DNA of 64,000 bases from Chromatiaceae bacterium (lineage in GTDB: Bacteria; Pseudomonadota; Gammaproteobacteria; Chromatiales; Chromatiaceae). The DNA is taken from the NCBI GenBank assembly GCA_024235255.1, contig JACKMT010000004.1, positions 514,597 through 578,596 of the forward strand. Reading direction: 5' to 3'. Below, in pieces: positions 41,632 to 50,869 of this stretch (position 1 is the first letter of the stretch; every line of letters begins with the position of its first letter). The notes under the pieces are model-generated. The model saw nothing but the letters and a program-made list of their open reading frames with translations, did no database searches and was not told where the DNA came from. A program made the translations under genes and the position numbers.

Positions 41632-44600
41632 TGCAGCCGCTGGATCTCAATACCGTACCGCTGCGCGGGTTGAATCTGATCGAGGCGAGCGCAGGCACCG
41701 GTAAGACGTACACCATCTCCGGACTCTACCTGCGTCTGATCGCAGAGCTTGGGCTGCCGGTTGAGCGTATTTTGGTGGTTACTTATACCAAAGCTGCGAC
41801 TGCTGAACTGCGCGACCGCATCCGCCGCAATCTGGTGGAGAGTCGACTTGCCCTTGAGCGGAGTGCGGAGGATGCAAAGCAGCACAGTTCGCTTGAAATC
41901 AGCGGCACTGATCGGGTACTAGCGGCGAAGCGACTGCACCATGCCGTATTGGGGTTCGACAGGGCGGCTATCTTCACTATACATGGCTTCTGCCAGCGGG
42001 TCCTTTCGGATAACGCCTTCACCGGCGGCCTGCCTTTCGAGACCGAATTGGCGCCTGAGCAGAGCGCACTGGTTCAGGAGGTGGTGGACGATTTCTGGCG
42101 CCAGCATATCCAGCAGCTGTCACCCGGCATGCTGGACTACCTGCTTGGGCAGGGGTATAGCCCGGACAGGCTCGCACAGCTGCTCAAGGGTAAGCTCGGC
42201 AAGCCCTACGTAAAGCTGCGCGGCTGCGCTGAACCCTCCGCTCTGCCTGAACTTGAGTCGGAGTTTAAAAGCGTTTTTCTTCAGACCCGGAATCAATGGA
42301 TGGTGGCAGGTGAAACCATCGGCCGGCTGCTGCTGGAAAGCAGCGATTTGAATGGAAACCGCTACCGGAAAAACGCCATACCCGGTTGGTTGTCGGCGAT
42401 GGATCAATACCTGGCGGAAGTGCCGGGCCCCTGGTTCGACGCGTTTGAGAAATTCTGCAGCAGTACCCTGGCTGCTTCGGTCAATAAAGCCGGAACACCG
42501 CCGGAACACCCTTTCTTTCACCTTAGCCAACGGCTGTTCGATAGTAGAACGCGGCTGCTCGATGCTTACCGGCAGATGCAGGTGGCACTGTTGCAGCATT
42601 TGATCCTGTTTGCCGATGCGGAGCTTGTTCGGCGTAAATGCGAGCGGCGGGTCCACTCCTATGACGATCTGCTGCTGAATTTACAGCAGGCGTTGGCGGG
42701 TGAGCACGGAGAGCAGCTGGCGGCGAAAATCAGGGACGACTACGGCGCAGCGCTGATCGACGAATTTCAGGATACGGATCCGGTTCAGTATGCCATTTTC
42801 AGCAGGATATATCAGGCTGCCAGCGCTCCGGTGTTTTTGGTGGGTGATCCCAAGCAGGCTATCTACAGTTTCCGGGGAGCCGACATTTTCGCCTACCTCC
42901 GTGCTGTCGGGGATGCCAGCGCCCACTATTCGCTGGAGCGCAATTGGCGCTCGACACCGGCGCTGTTAACAGGGATAAATAGTCTTTTTAAACAGAAACA
43001 TAACAGCTTTATTTATAGCGAAATATCATATAGTGAGGTCGCTGCGGCTGAAACTGAGAGGGAGGCATTAACGGGGGACGACACGCCGGGCGGCGCTTTT
43101 CGCATCGGGCTGATCGAGGGCAATCCAACGGCAGAAGAGGCACTGCAACAGTCGGTAGCCGCTGCCGCAGCGGAGGTGCACCGGCTGCTGGGACTGGCGG
43201 CTCAGGGTTCGCTTCGAATCGGCGGGCGTCCCGTTGCCGGTGGTGATATCGCGCTGCTGGTGCGCACCCATAAGCAGGGCATGCTGCTCAAGCAGGCGTT
43301 GCGGGCGCTGGCGATAAGCAGCGTGCAAAATTCCCAGGAGGATGTGTTCCACTCGGAGACCGCGGTGCAGTTGGATCGCCTGCTTAAGGCGGTGCTCTAT
43401 CCGGCCCGGGAGGGATTGGTCCGCGCGGCTTTGACAACCGATATGCTCGGTGTCGACGGCGACCGGTTGGCCCGGCTGGGCGAACCGGAGCTGGAGGCAT
43501 TCATGGATGCATTCCAACGCTATCACCGGCTCTGGCTGGAGCAGGGCTTTATGCGCATGCTTCGCCAACTGCTGACTGAGCAGGGTGCATTGGTCAGAGT
43601 GCTGCAGTTCGAGGATGGCGAGCGGCGGTTGACCGATCTTATGCACCTGGCTGAACTGCTGCATCAGCACGAACGCGAGGGCGAGCCGGGCATGGAGCTG
43701 CTACTGCGTTGGTTTACGCGTCAGCGCCAGGCAGAGACAGCACAGAGCGAAGCCTCGCAACTGCGTCTGGAGAGCGACGATCAGTTGGTGCAGATTGTCA
43801 CTATTCACAAAAGCAAAGGGCTGGAGTACCCGATTGTACTCTTTCCTTTCGCTTGGGAAGCCGGTACCAGGGAGATCGCCGCGGGTGTTCCTTATGGTTT
43901 CCACGATGCCGCAGCTGACTACTCGCCGGTGCTCGATCTTGGATCACGTGACTGGCAACGGGACAGGGGTATTGCCCATAATGAGGCGCTGGCGGAGAGC
44001 GTGCGCCTGCTCTATGTCGCACTTACCCGCGCCTGTCATCGCTGCCATCTCTACTGGGGCAACGTCAAAAGCGCCGGGCGTTCAGCGCTGGCCTGGCTGC
44101 TCCACCCCCCAGCCGAGCCCCGGGAAGGTGATCTGCTGGCAGCAACAGCCAGCCAATTCTCAAGCCTGGAAGAGCAGGCGATACGCAGCCGTGTAGTGCA
44201 GCTGGCCGATGCCTCGGCTGGCGCCATCAGCGTACACGACTGCCACCCCCAGGCTGTCGTCGCCGCCAGTGCGCCAAGCGGAAGCGGCGATCTGCCATTG
44301 CTGCGCGCTAGAAGATTCCACCGCCAGCTCGCCGGCGGCCGGCGTGTGACCAGCTTTTCGGCACTTTCCGGAGGGTACGCCAGCGTCGATCTGCCCGACT
44401 ATGACCGGGTTGACCGGGAAGATGAAGTGCTTCCGGAGGCCTTGACCGGCCGCAGCATATTCCACTTTCCGCGTGGTGCGCGTGCAGGCAGCTGTCTGCA
44501 TGCTGTGTTTGAGCGCCTCGACTTTACCCGCCACACCCGGGCCGATCTGGAGCGGTTGGTGGAGCAGCAGCTCTCGGCGCACGGCCTAGATGTGCAGTGG

Positions 44601-45203
44601 CAGGCAGTGGTTTGCAACATGGTGGAAAAGGTGCTCGCCACGCCGCTCGACGCGGCGGGGAGGATCAGTCTGAACCAGGTCTCCGCCAAGCGCCGGTTGG
44701 TGGAGTTAGGATTTCACTATCCGCTCGATCCGATCAACGGAGCCGGGCTTGCACGGCTGCTTCTGCAGCAGGGTTTTGCCGGGAACGAAAAGCTCAGGCA
44801 GGCGGTGGAACGGCTCGACTTCGGCGAGGTCAGGGGGTTCATGAAGGGCTACATCGACCTGGTGTTTGAGTCCGGCGGGCGTTTCTATCTGCTCGACTAC
44901 AAATCCAACTGGCTGGGCGATCAACTGACCGCCTATGGTCGGCCGCAGATGGCGCAGGTCATGTTGCGGGAGCACTATTATCTGCAATATCTCTTCTACA
45001 CGCTGGCACTGCACCGCTATCTGCGCAACCGAATGCCCGGATATCGCTACGACTCCCATTTCGGCGCTGTCATCTACCTATTTCTGCGCGGTGTTGATCC
45101 GGTTGCCGGCGGTGAAAGTGGCATCTACCGTGAACGCCCTGGTGCCGGCCTGATCGAAGCACTGGACGACTTTATCGGCCATCCGGGAGGTGTTCCGTTG
45201 TGA
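41631..45203 (+). CDS. recB: Exodeoxyribonuclease V beta subunit RecB (helicase/nuclease)
   Basis: RecB (1190 residues) is the 3'-5' SF1 helicase and sole nuclease of RecBCD. Walker A is ASAGTGKT (19-26) in LIEASAGTGKTYTISGLYLRL. ALIDEFQDTDPVQYAIF is the Walker B region, QAIYSFRGADIF, NWRS and HKSKGLEYPIV follow, and LLYVALTRAC is motif VI. The C-terminal nuclease has YIDLVF (Asp1076) and LLDYKSN (Asp1089, Lys1091), all catalytic residues intact. A short AT-rich island (42965-43037) is visible. The start overlaps recC and the end overlaps recD, so the three are one operon. Confidence 0.97.
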   Translation: MQPLDLNTVPLRGLNLIEASAGTGKTYTISGLYLRLIAELGLPVERILVVTYTKAATAELRDRIRRNLVESRLALERSAEDAKQHSSLEISGTDRVLAAKRLHHAVLGFDRAAIFTIHGFCQRVLSDNAFTGGLPFETELAPEQSALVQEVVDDFWRQHIQQLSPGMLDYLLGQGYSPDRLAQLLKGKLGKPYVKLRGCAEPSALPELESEFKSVFLQTRNQWMVAGETIGRLLLESSDLNGNRYRKNAIPGWLSAMDQYLAEVPGPWFDAFEKFCSSTLAASVNKAGTPPEHPFFHLSQRLFDSRTRLLDAYRQMQVALLQHLILFADAELVRRKCERRVHSYDDLLLNLQQALAGEHGEQLAAKIRDDYGAALIDEFQDTDPVQYAIFSRIYQAASAPVFLVGDPKQAIYSFRGADIFAYLRAVGDASAHYSLERNWRSTPALLTGINSLFKQKHNSFIYSEISYSEVAAAETEREALTGDDTPGGAFRIGLIEGNPTAEEALQQSVAAAAAEVHRLLGLAAQGSLRIGGRPVAGGDIALLVRTHKQGMLLKQALRALAISSVQNSQEDVFHSETAVQLDRLLKAVLYPAREGLVRAALTTDMLGVDGDRLARLGEPELEAFMDAFQRYHRLWLEQGFMRMLRQLLTEQGALVRVLQFEDGERRLTDLMHLAELLHQHEREGEPGMELLLRWFTRQRQAETAQSEASQLRLESDDQLVQIVTIHKSKGLEYPIVLFPFAWEAGTREIAAGVPYGFHDAAADYSPVLDLGSRDWQRDRGIAHNEALAESVRLLYVALTRACHRCHLYWGNVKSAGRSALAWLLHPPAEPREGDLLAATASQFSSLEEQAIRSRVVQLADASAGAISVHDCHPQAVVAASAPSGSGDLPLLRARRFHRQLAGGRRVTSFSALSGGYASVDLPDYDRVDREDEVLPEALTGRSIFHFPRGARAGSCLHAVFERLDFTRHTRADLERLVEQQLSAHGLDVQWQAVVCNMVEKVLATPLDAAGRISLNQVSAKRRLVELGFHYPLDPINGAGLARLLLQQGFAGNEKLRQAVERLDFGEVRGFMKGYIDLVFESGGRFYLLDYKSNWLGDQLTAYGRPQMAQVMLREHYYLQYLFYTLALHRYLRNRMPGYRYDSHFGAVIYLFLRGVDPVAGGESGIYRERPGAGLIEALDDFIGHPGGVPL

Positions 45204-47029
45204 CGGGTATGGTGCAACTTGAACAGCTTGCCGGGCAGGGCCTGCTCAGCAGCCTGGATATCCACTTTGCCGAACTGATGGGCCGGCTTGCAGACGACCG
45301 GTCACTGGAGCTGTTGCTGGCGGCAGCGCTGACCAGCAACGCCGTCGCCAAGGGCCATCTGTGCATGCAACTGGAGAGCTTTGCAGAGCTCCGCCTGGGT
45401 AAGCCGACAGTCTGCGCCTTGCCGCCGAGGGCGGAGTGGGAGCAGCGCCTGCACCGTTGTGCGGTGGTGGGTGTGCCAGGGGAGTTCGCTCCGCTGATAC
45501 TCGACAACCGCGGCCGGCTCTATCTGCAGCGTTACTGGCAATATGAACATGAGCTGGCGCAGGAGCTGCTGCGGCGCGCGGCGGAGCCGGTTGAGACGCT
45601 CGATGAAGCGGGGCTGAAGCTGGATCTGGAGCGGCTCTTTCCGACTGCGAACGGGGAACTTCCCGACTGGCAGAAGCTAGCGGCTGCCACTGCGGTGTTG
45701 CGCAACTTCACGCTGATTTCCGGTGGACCGGGGACCGGCAAGACCAGTATCGTGGTGCGGATTCTGGCACTGCTGCAACGGCAGGCCGGCAGCAGGCTCG
45801 AAATTGCGCTGGCTGCACCAACCGGAAAGGCGGCGGCACGGTTGCAAGCGTCCATCCGCCAGGCAAAACTCAGCCTGCCGTTGTGTCAGGAGCGCGTCTC
45901 GGCGATCCCGGAACAGGCAGTTACGCTCCATCGCCTGCTGGGGAGCAGTGCCGATAGTACGCATTTCCGTTATCACGCCGGCAATCCTCTGGCGATCGAT
46001 CTATTAATTCTGGACGAGGCGTCCATGGTGGATATCGCGCTGATGGCCAGGCTGCTGCAGGCGCTGCCTAGTCGGTGCCGTCTGATCATCCTGGGTGACC
46101 GCCATCAGTTGGCATCGGTTGAAGCCGGTTCCATGCTGAGTGACATTTACGGCCATGCGTCAGGTTTCACCCCCGTTTTCTGCCGGCGGCTGGAGCGGGT
46201 GACCGGCGAACCGGTTGCCCCTTCGCCGGAGCCTGGCTTGGCGCTCAGCGACTCGGTAGTGACGCTGCGGCACAGCTATCGCTTCGGCTGGCTGAGCGGT
46301 ATCGGACAACTGGCAGGCGCAGTGAATGCGGGTGATGGAGACGAGGCGCTGAGGCAACTGCGCGACGCACAGGCAGACGATCTGCTGCTGCGGGATTGGC
46401 GTGAAGATCCGGTTGCGCCGGCGCTGGCGGGATACGGCAGCTATTTGAAGCTGGTGCAAGAGGGCGCTTCGGCAGCAGCCGTGTTTAACGCATTCGAGCA
46501 GTTCCAGGTGTTGACCGCACTCTCTCTGGGCGCACGCGGGGCGCTGCAGATGAACCGTGCCATCGAGGCGCAGCTAATGGCCGTCGGCCTGGTGAACGGC
46601 GGCTCAGCCTGGTATCCGGGCCGGCCGATAATCGTCCGCCGCAACGACTACAATCTGCGGCTCTACAACGGGGATATCGGTATTCTGCTCCCTGACAGGT
46701 CGCGCCAGCTTCGGGTCTGCTTCCCTGCTGCAGAGGGTCTGTTTCGTTGGATTGCACCCTCCCGGCTGCCGCAATGGGAGCTGGCATACGCCATGACGGT
46801 GCATAAAAGCCAGGGATCCGAATTCGGCCAGGTGCTGCTGGTGCTGCCGGAAAACGATGCACCGCTGCTCACACGGGAGCTGATCTACACAGCAGTCACC
46901 CGAGCCAAAGAAAGGTTCGAGATCATTGCCAGCGAGGCGCTGCTCAAGCTGGCGGTGGCGCGTCGCTTGCAGCGTCCTTCGGGACTGAAGGATGCGCTCT
47001 GGGGGGAGGGTGCAAACAGCCGACACTAG
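45200..47029 (+). CDS. recD: Exodeoxyribonuclease V alpha subunit RecD
   Basis: RecD (609 residues) is the 5'-3' helicase of RecBCD and promotes nuclease activity before Chi. Walker A is GGPGTGKTS from residue 175; ILDEASMVDIALMARLL, ILGDRHQLASVEAG, and C-terminal YAMTVHKSQGSEFGQVLLVLP and YTAVTRAKERFEII complete the SF1B core. The GTG start overlaps the recB stop in GTGA. No recJ or ptrA-like gene lies inside the cluster, unlike E. coli, where ptrA separates recC and recB. Confidence 0.96.
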   Translation: MTGMVQLEQLAGQGLLSSLDIHFAELMGRLADDRSLELLLAAALTSNAVAKGHLCMQLESFAELRLGKPTVCALPPRAEWEQRLHRCAVVGVPGEFAPLILDNRGRLYLQRYWQYEHELAQELLRRAAEPVETLDEAGLKLDLERLFPTANGELPDWQKLAAATAVLRNFTLISGGPGTGKTSIVVRILALLQRQAGSRLEIALAAPTGKAAARLQASIRQAKLSLPLCQERVSAIPEQAVTLHRLLGSSADSTHFRYHAGNPLAIDLLILDEASMVDIALMARLLQALPSRCRLIILGDRHQLASVEAGSMLSDIYGHASGFTPVFCRRLERVTGEPVAPSPEPGLALSDSVVTLRHSYRFGWLSGIGQLAGAVNAGDGDEALRQLRDAQADDLLLRDWREDPVAPALAGYGSYLKLVQEGASAAAVFNAFEQFQVLTALSLGARGALQMNRAIEAQLMAVGLVNGGSAWYPGRPIIVRRNDYNLRLYNGDIGILLPDRSRQLRVCFPAAEGLFRWIAPSRLPQWELAYAMTVHKSQGSEFGQVLLVLPENDAPLLTRELIYTAVTRAKERFEIIASEALLKLAVARRLQRPSGLKDALWGEGANSRH

Positions 47030-47048
47030 GCTTCACTCCTTTTGCTGT

Positions 47049-47078
47049 TTACAACGGCAGTGGCACTCAAGCTATACT
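47049..47078 (+). promoter_or_regulatory. Candidate sigma-70 promoter for the MBL hydrolase gene
   Basis: TTACAA and TATACT separated by 18 bases, 32 bases before the ATG at 47110, in the gap after recD. Confidence 0.4.
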
Positions 47079-47109
47079 CTGGGCTGATGGCGGCCGGCGT
47101 TCGATAGAA

Positions 47110-47739
47110 ATGAACTATTTGATCATTCCCGTAACACCCTTTGAGCAGAACTGCAGCCTGATCTGGTGCGATGAGACCGGCAAGGCTGCGGTGGTAGATC
47201 CCGGTGGCGATCTGGAAGAAATATTGGCGGAAGTGGACAACCGCAAGTTGATCCTGGAAAAGATCCTGATCACCCATGCCCATATCGATCATGCCGGAGG
47301 CGCCGGAAGATTGGCACGCGAAACCGGGGTGCCGATCGAGGGTCCACATAAGGATGACCTATTCTGGATAAAAGGGATGCCGGAACAGAGCAGAATGTTC
47401 AATTTTCCCGGTGCCGAGGTGTTTGAGCCGTCCCGTTGGCTGGAGCAGGGCGATCGGGTCAGCGTCGGCAACCAGACGCTTGAGGTCCACCACTGCCCTG
47501 GACACACACCGGGTCATGTCATTTTCTTTCATCCGGCCGGCCGGCTGGCTATTGTCGGTGATGTCCTGTTCAAAGGCTCTATCGGCCGTACCGACTTTCC
47601 CAGAGGGGACTATGCAACGCTGCTGAATTCCATCCGGCAGCGGTTGTGGCCGTTGGGCGATGACGTGAAATTCGTGGCTGGACATGGCCCTATGTCCACC
47701 ATTGGTTTCGAACGCAGACATAATCCGTTTTTGACCTGA
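47110..47739 (+). CDS. Metallo-beta-lactamase-fold hydrolase (YcbL / glyoxalase II-like)
   Basis: A 209-residue hydrolase with the dinuclear metal motif THAHIDHAGG (His56, His58, Asp60, His61), CPGHTPGH for the third His, VGDVLFKGSIGRTDF for the bridging Asp, and GHGP for the last His. The length and the short C-terminal region fit the YcbL-type group with glyoxalase II-like activity rather than true glyoxalase II, which has a longer helical domain. The natural substrate is not known. A hemerythrin-like gene follows 8 bases later. Confidence 0.9.
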   Translation: MNYLIIPVTPFEQNCSLIWCDETGKAAVVDPGGDLEEILAEVDNRKLILEKILITHAHIDHAGGAGRLARETGVPIEGPHKDDLFWIKGMPEQSRMFNFPGAEVFEPSRWLEQGDRVSVGNQTLEVHHCPGHTPGHVIFFHPAGRLAIVGDVLFKGSIGRTDFPRGDYATLLNSIRQRLWPLGDDVKFVAGHGPMSTIGFERRHNPFLT

Positions 47740-47747
47740 TCACAGGC

Positions 47748-48233
47748 ATGATACGAAGCGAACAGCTAAAAAAGCTCTCTTGGGAACACCACGATGCACT
47801 TAAATTTGCCCGCAACGTGGCCAAGGGGTTGAGCCTGAAAGCCGACCTGAACCAGATCAGGAGTTATGCGGTCAATATTGCGGAAAATTTCCTGGATCCC
47901 CATTTTTCATTGGAAGAGAATAGCCTGATTTCCCGCCTGAGCGATGCCCAACTCAGCAACGCGGCGGTGGTCGAGGTGTTGCAACAACATCAGCAGTTCC
48001 ACCGGCTTAAGTGCCAATTGCAGCGGGCGGAAACGTCTGAACTGCAGTCGCTGCTGGTAGAGTTCAAGGAGCTGCTCAAAACCCATGTCAGACTGGAGGA
48101 GCGCCATTTTTTCCCATTCATCGAGCAGACACTGAACAGCGACCAACTGCAGGAGGCGCAGCGTGAAATCGACGCGGGGCACATGGTCGACTGCAGCAGC
48201 TGGCCCGACCCTTTTTGGCGACCGAAGGTCTGA
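47748..48233 (+). CDS. Hemerythrin-like HHE-domain protein
   Basis: A 161-residue four-helix bundle protein with the pattern of non-haem di-iron hemerythrins: EHHDALKFAR, DPHFSLEENSL, LQQHQQFHRLK and THVRLEERHFFPFIE. These supply the His and Glu/Asp ligands in the HHE family. Such proteins bind oxygen or sense oxygen, NO or iron. It follows the MBL hydrolase with only 8 bases between, so the two are probably cotranscribed. The 213-base gap downstream holds no gene I can see. Confidence 0.8.
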   Translation: MIRSEQLKKLSWEHHDALKFARNVAKGLSLKADLNQIRSYAVNIAENFLDPHFSLEENSLISRLSDAQLSNAAVVEVLQQHQQFHRLKCQLQRAETSELQSLLVEFKELLKTHVRLEERHFFPFIEQTLNSDQLQEAQREIDAGHMVDCSSWPDPFWRPKV

Positions 48234-48446
48234 GTCAATATCCTGCTGCTGCAACTCAGCCGGTAGACTGACGCAGGTTAGAGATTTGCCACCCTCGCCG
48301 ATCCGAAGAGCGCGCTTTCCAATGCATTTGCGAAAATAAACTTGCATCGTCCTCGATCCTAAGAATTAGCTTCAGAATTGGATATATGCGCCGATAGCAG
48401 ATGAAGCACCCCTATTCCTGGGAATAAATCTACTGCTGGTCTACGG

Positions 48447-50081
48447 ATGACAACGTTCAACTTCAAACGGCACGAAATTGAGTCCAAAACCTTTCTGGTG
48501 GTGGATGATTTTGGCGATATGCGCGGTATGCTGCGCACTATGCTCAGTTCCATCGGTGTCACTGAAATCGACACTGCGATAAATGGAAAGGAGGCGATCG
48601 AGGCACTGGAACGAAAACACTACGACGTAGTTTTGTGCGATTACAATCTTGGTTCGGGTAAAAACGGACAGCACGTGCTGGAAGAGGCGCGCCATCGTCA
48701 ATTGATCGGACTGGATGCCCTCTTTGTGATGATAACCGCTGAGAATACGCGGGAGATGGTGATGGGGGCGGTTGAATATGAACCCGACTCTTATCTGACC
48801 AAGCCGTTCACCAAAGATCTGTTGAAGTCCCGTCTGGAAAAGCTGGTGATCAAACGCCAGGATCTGCAGGAGGTGGAAACAGCCGTCAGCACACAGGATT
48901 ACGAAAGTGCGGTGCGGATACTGGATGAGAAGATTGCAGGACGCCCAAAAAACCTGGCTGAACTAACCAAACAGAAAGCTGAAATTCTCTACCGTGCCGG
49001 CGAGTACGAGCAGGCGACGGCGGTTTATGAAAAAGTGTTGTCAGTGCGTGAGATGCCTTGGGCGAGACTCGGTCTGGGAAAGATATTCTATACCACCGGT
49101 CGTCTGCAGGAAGCGGCAACAATGTTCGAGGGATTGCTGCACGAGAATGAGCGCTTTACCGCAGCTTATGACTGGCTGGCGCGCACGTTGCTGGCGTTGA
49201 ACCGGGGCAAGGAGGCGCAGGAGGTACTGCAGCGGGCAGTGGCGCTTTCGCCTAAAGCGATTTTGCGGCAGAAGGCGCTGGGCGAACTGGCGTTGAAAAA
49301 CGGCGACAATGACTCAGCTGAACAGGCGCTCTCCCAAGCGGTCAAGCTGGGGCGGAACTCTGTCTACAAGGCGCCGGACATTCATGCCAATCTGGCACGG
49401 GTGAAATCACGCCGCGGTGATGGAAAAACCGCGTTGAAAATTCTTGGCAATATGGAGAAGGAGTTCAAGGGAAGCGAGGAGTCAAAGCTGCATGCAGCAA
49501 TGGCGAAAGGCATTATCCACCATAATATGGGTGACTCGGCGGAAGCGGGAATCTGGATGTGGCAGGCCGGCGAGCTCTACGAAAGTATGGGGCCGCAGGT
49601 ATCGGCCGATCTGACCCTGGAGATGGCGCGCAGTTACGGTGAACTGGGGGATAGGGATAAGGCGCAATCCATGCTCAGGCAAGCTGTGCAGAACAACCAT
49701 TCGGACCAGGAGTTGCTGCAAAAAGTTGAAGGGCTGATAGGAGAGCTCGCGCTCGACGTTGATCCCAAGAGCTTTGTCTCTAATATTCGCCGGGAGATCG
49801 TCAAACTGAACAACAAGGGAGTAGAGCTGGCCAAAGCCGGTCAGTTTCGCGAGGCGGTGGCACTGTTTAGTGAAGCGGTTGCCGCCATGCCCAGCAACAA
49901 AGTGGTCAACCTCAATGCGGCCCGGGTCATGATCATGAACATGCGGGAAACGGGCATGGAAGGAGATCAGCAGCGCAAAGTGCGTGAACTGTTGGACCGG
50001 GTGCGGTTGATGGACCCGCAGAGCCCGGCGCTGCGGCGTGTCCAGAGCATGTACCAGGATTTGATGAAGAGCCCATTTTGA
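48447..50081 (+). CDS. Response regulator with C-terminal TPR repeats
   Basis: A 544-residue protein with an N-terminal receiver domain (VVDDFGDMR with Asp20-Asp21; phosphoacceptor Asp65 in LCDYNLGSG; MITAENT; YLTKPF) and then about 400 residues of TPR helices (AEILYRAGEYEQATAVYEKVL, LGLGKIFYTTGRLQEAATMFEGL, AMAKGIIHHNMGDSAEAGIWM and others). No DNA-binding domain is seen, so it probably signals through protein contacts. The histidine kinase gene follows 11 bases later and is likely its partner. No chemotaxis or operon partner is visible to name the pathway. Confidence 0.88.
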   Translation: MTTFNFKRHEIESKTFLVVDDFGDMRGMLRTMLSSIGVTEIDTAINGKEAIEALERKHYDVVLCDYNLGSGKNGQHVLEEARHRQLIGLDALFVMITAENTREMVMGAVEYEPDSYLTKPFTKDLLKSRLEKLVIKRQDLQEVETAVSTQDYESAVRILDEKIAGRPKNLAELTKQKAEILYRAGEYEQATAVYEKVLSVREMPWARLGLGKIFYTTGRLQEAATMFEGLLHENERFTAAYDWLARTLLALNRGKEAQEVLQRAVALSPKAILRQKALGELALKNGDNDSAEQALSQAVKLGRNSVYKAPDIHANLARVKSRRGDGKTALKILGNMEKEFKGSEESKLHAAMAKGIIHHNMGDSAEAGIWMWQAGELYESMGPQVSADLTLEMARSYGELGDRDKAQSMLRQAVQNNHSDQELLQKVEGLIGELALDVDPKSFVSNIRREIVKLNNKGVELAKAGQFREAVALFSEAVAAMPSNKVVNLNAARVMIMNMRETGMEGDQQRKVRELLDRVRLMDPQSPALRRVQSMYQDLMKSPF

Positions 50082-50092
50082 CGGAGAGGGCT

Positions 50093-50758
50093 ATGCATTT
50101 TGCCGATATCCTCGCTTCATTGATCCATGATATGAAGAACTCGCTGTGGCTGGTGATCAATACACTCGAGGCTATTACCGCAGAGCCGTTGCCCGGAGCG
50201 GAGACCGATAAGGTTTTCACGTTGCAGCAGGAGGCAAAACGGCTGAACACCAATCTGATCGAGCTGCTGACCCTGTATAAGATCGAAAACGAGCGGATCT
50301 CCCCGAATATTGAAGAGTTGAATGTCGCCGATTTTCTGGAAGAGCTGGTTTTGGAAAATCAGGCGACGGCAAAAGCGCAGCGTGTAAATCTGACCTGGGA
50401 GTGCGATCACACGCTCAGTGGTTTTTTTGACGAGGGGCTGATTCGGGGTGTGGTGAACAGCCTGATCGGCAATGGCATGCGCTACACGGCAACAAATCTG
50501 CTGGTATCGGCCGCCGAACAGGAGGGCTACTTGGTCATACGGGTGGAGGACGATGGCAAAGGGTTTCCGCGCGAAATGTTGGCAGCGCAGGATGTCATCG
50601 ATAATCACCTGGCGCTGGCGGAGGGGCGGACCCAGTTGGGCATCTATTTTGCCTCCATGGTTGCAAAAATGCACCGCAACAAGGACCATGAAGGTTACAT
50701 AAGCCTGACCAACGGACACCGGTTGAAAGGCGGCTGTTTCGCTATCTGCCTGCCCTGA
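50093..50758 (+). CDS. Short histidine kinase without a sensor domain
   Basis: A 221-residue kinase from ATG 50093, chosen because GGAGAGG lies just before it; a TTG five codons earlier is in frame. The phosphoacceptor His12 is in LIHDMKNSL, the N box in NSLIGNGMRYTA, and the G box in VEDDGKGFP, followed by RTQLGIYFAS. There is no membrane or input domain, so the signal must come from a partner, presumably through the TPR response regulator just upstream. Both are in one operon. Confidence 0.88.
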   Translation: MHFADILASLIHDMKNSLWLVINTLEAITAEPLPGAETDKVFTLQQEAKRLNTNLIELLTLYKIENERISPNIEELNVADFLEELVLENQATAKAQRVNLTWECDHTLSGFFDEGLIRGVVNSLIGNGMRYTATNLLVSAAEQEGYLVIRVEDDGKGFPREMLAAQDVIDNHLALAEGRTQLGIYFASMVAKMHRNKDHEGYISLTNGHRLKGGCFAICLP

Positions 50759-50869
50759 TTGAAGGCGCCAACTTCTCTTAGTTGTCGCTGCTGCGGGCGG
50801 CGTGACTTTGTGTATGCATTCCCGCATCTTCTATAATCAGTAGCAGATCATGTGCAAAGTCCACACCCC

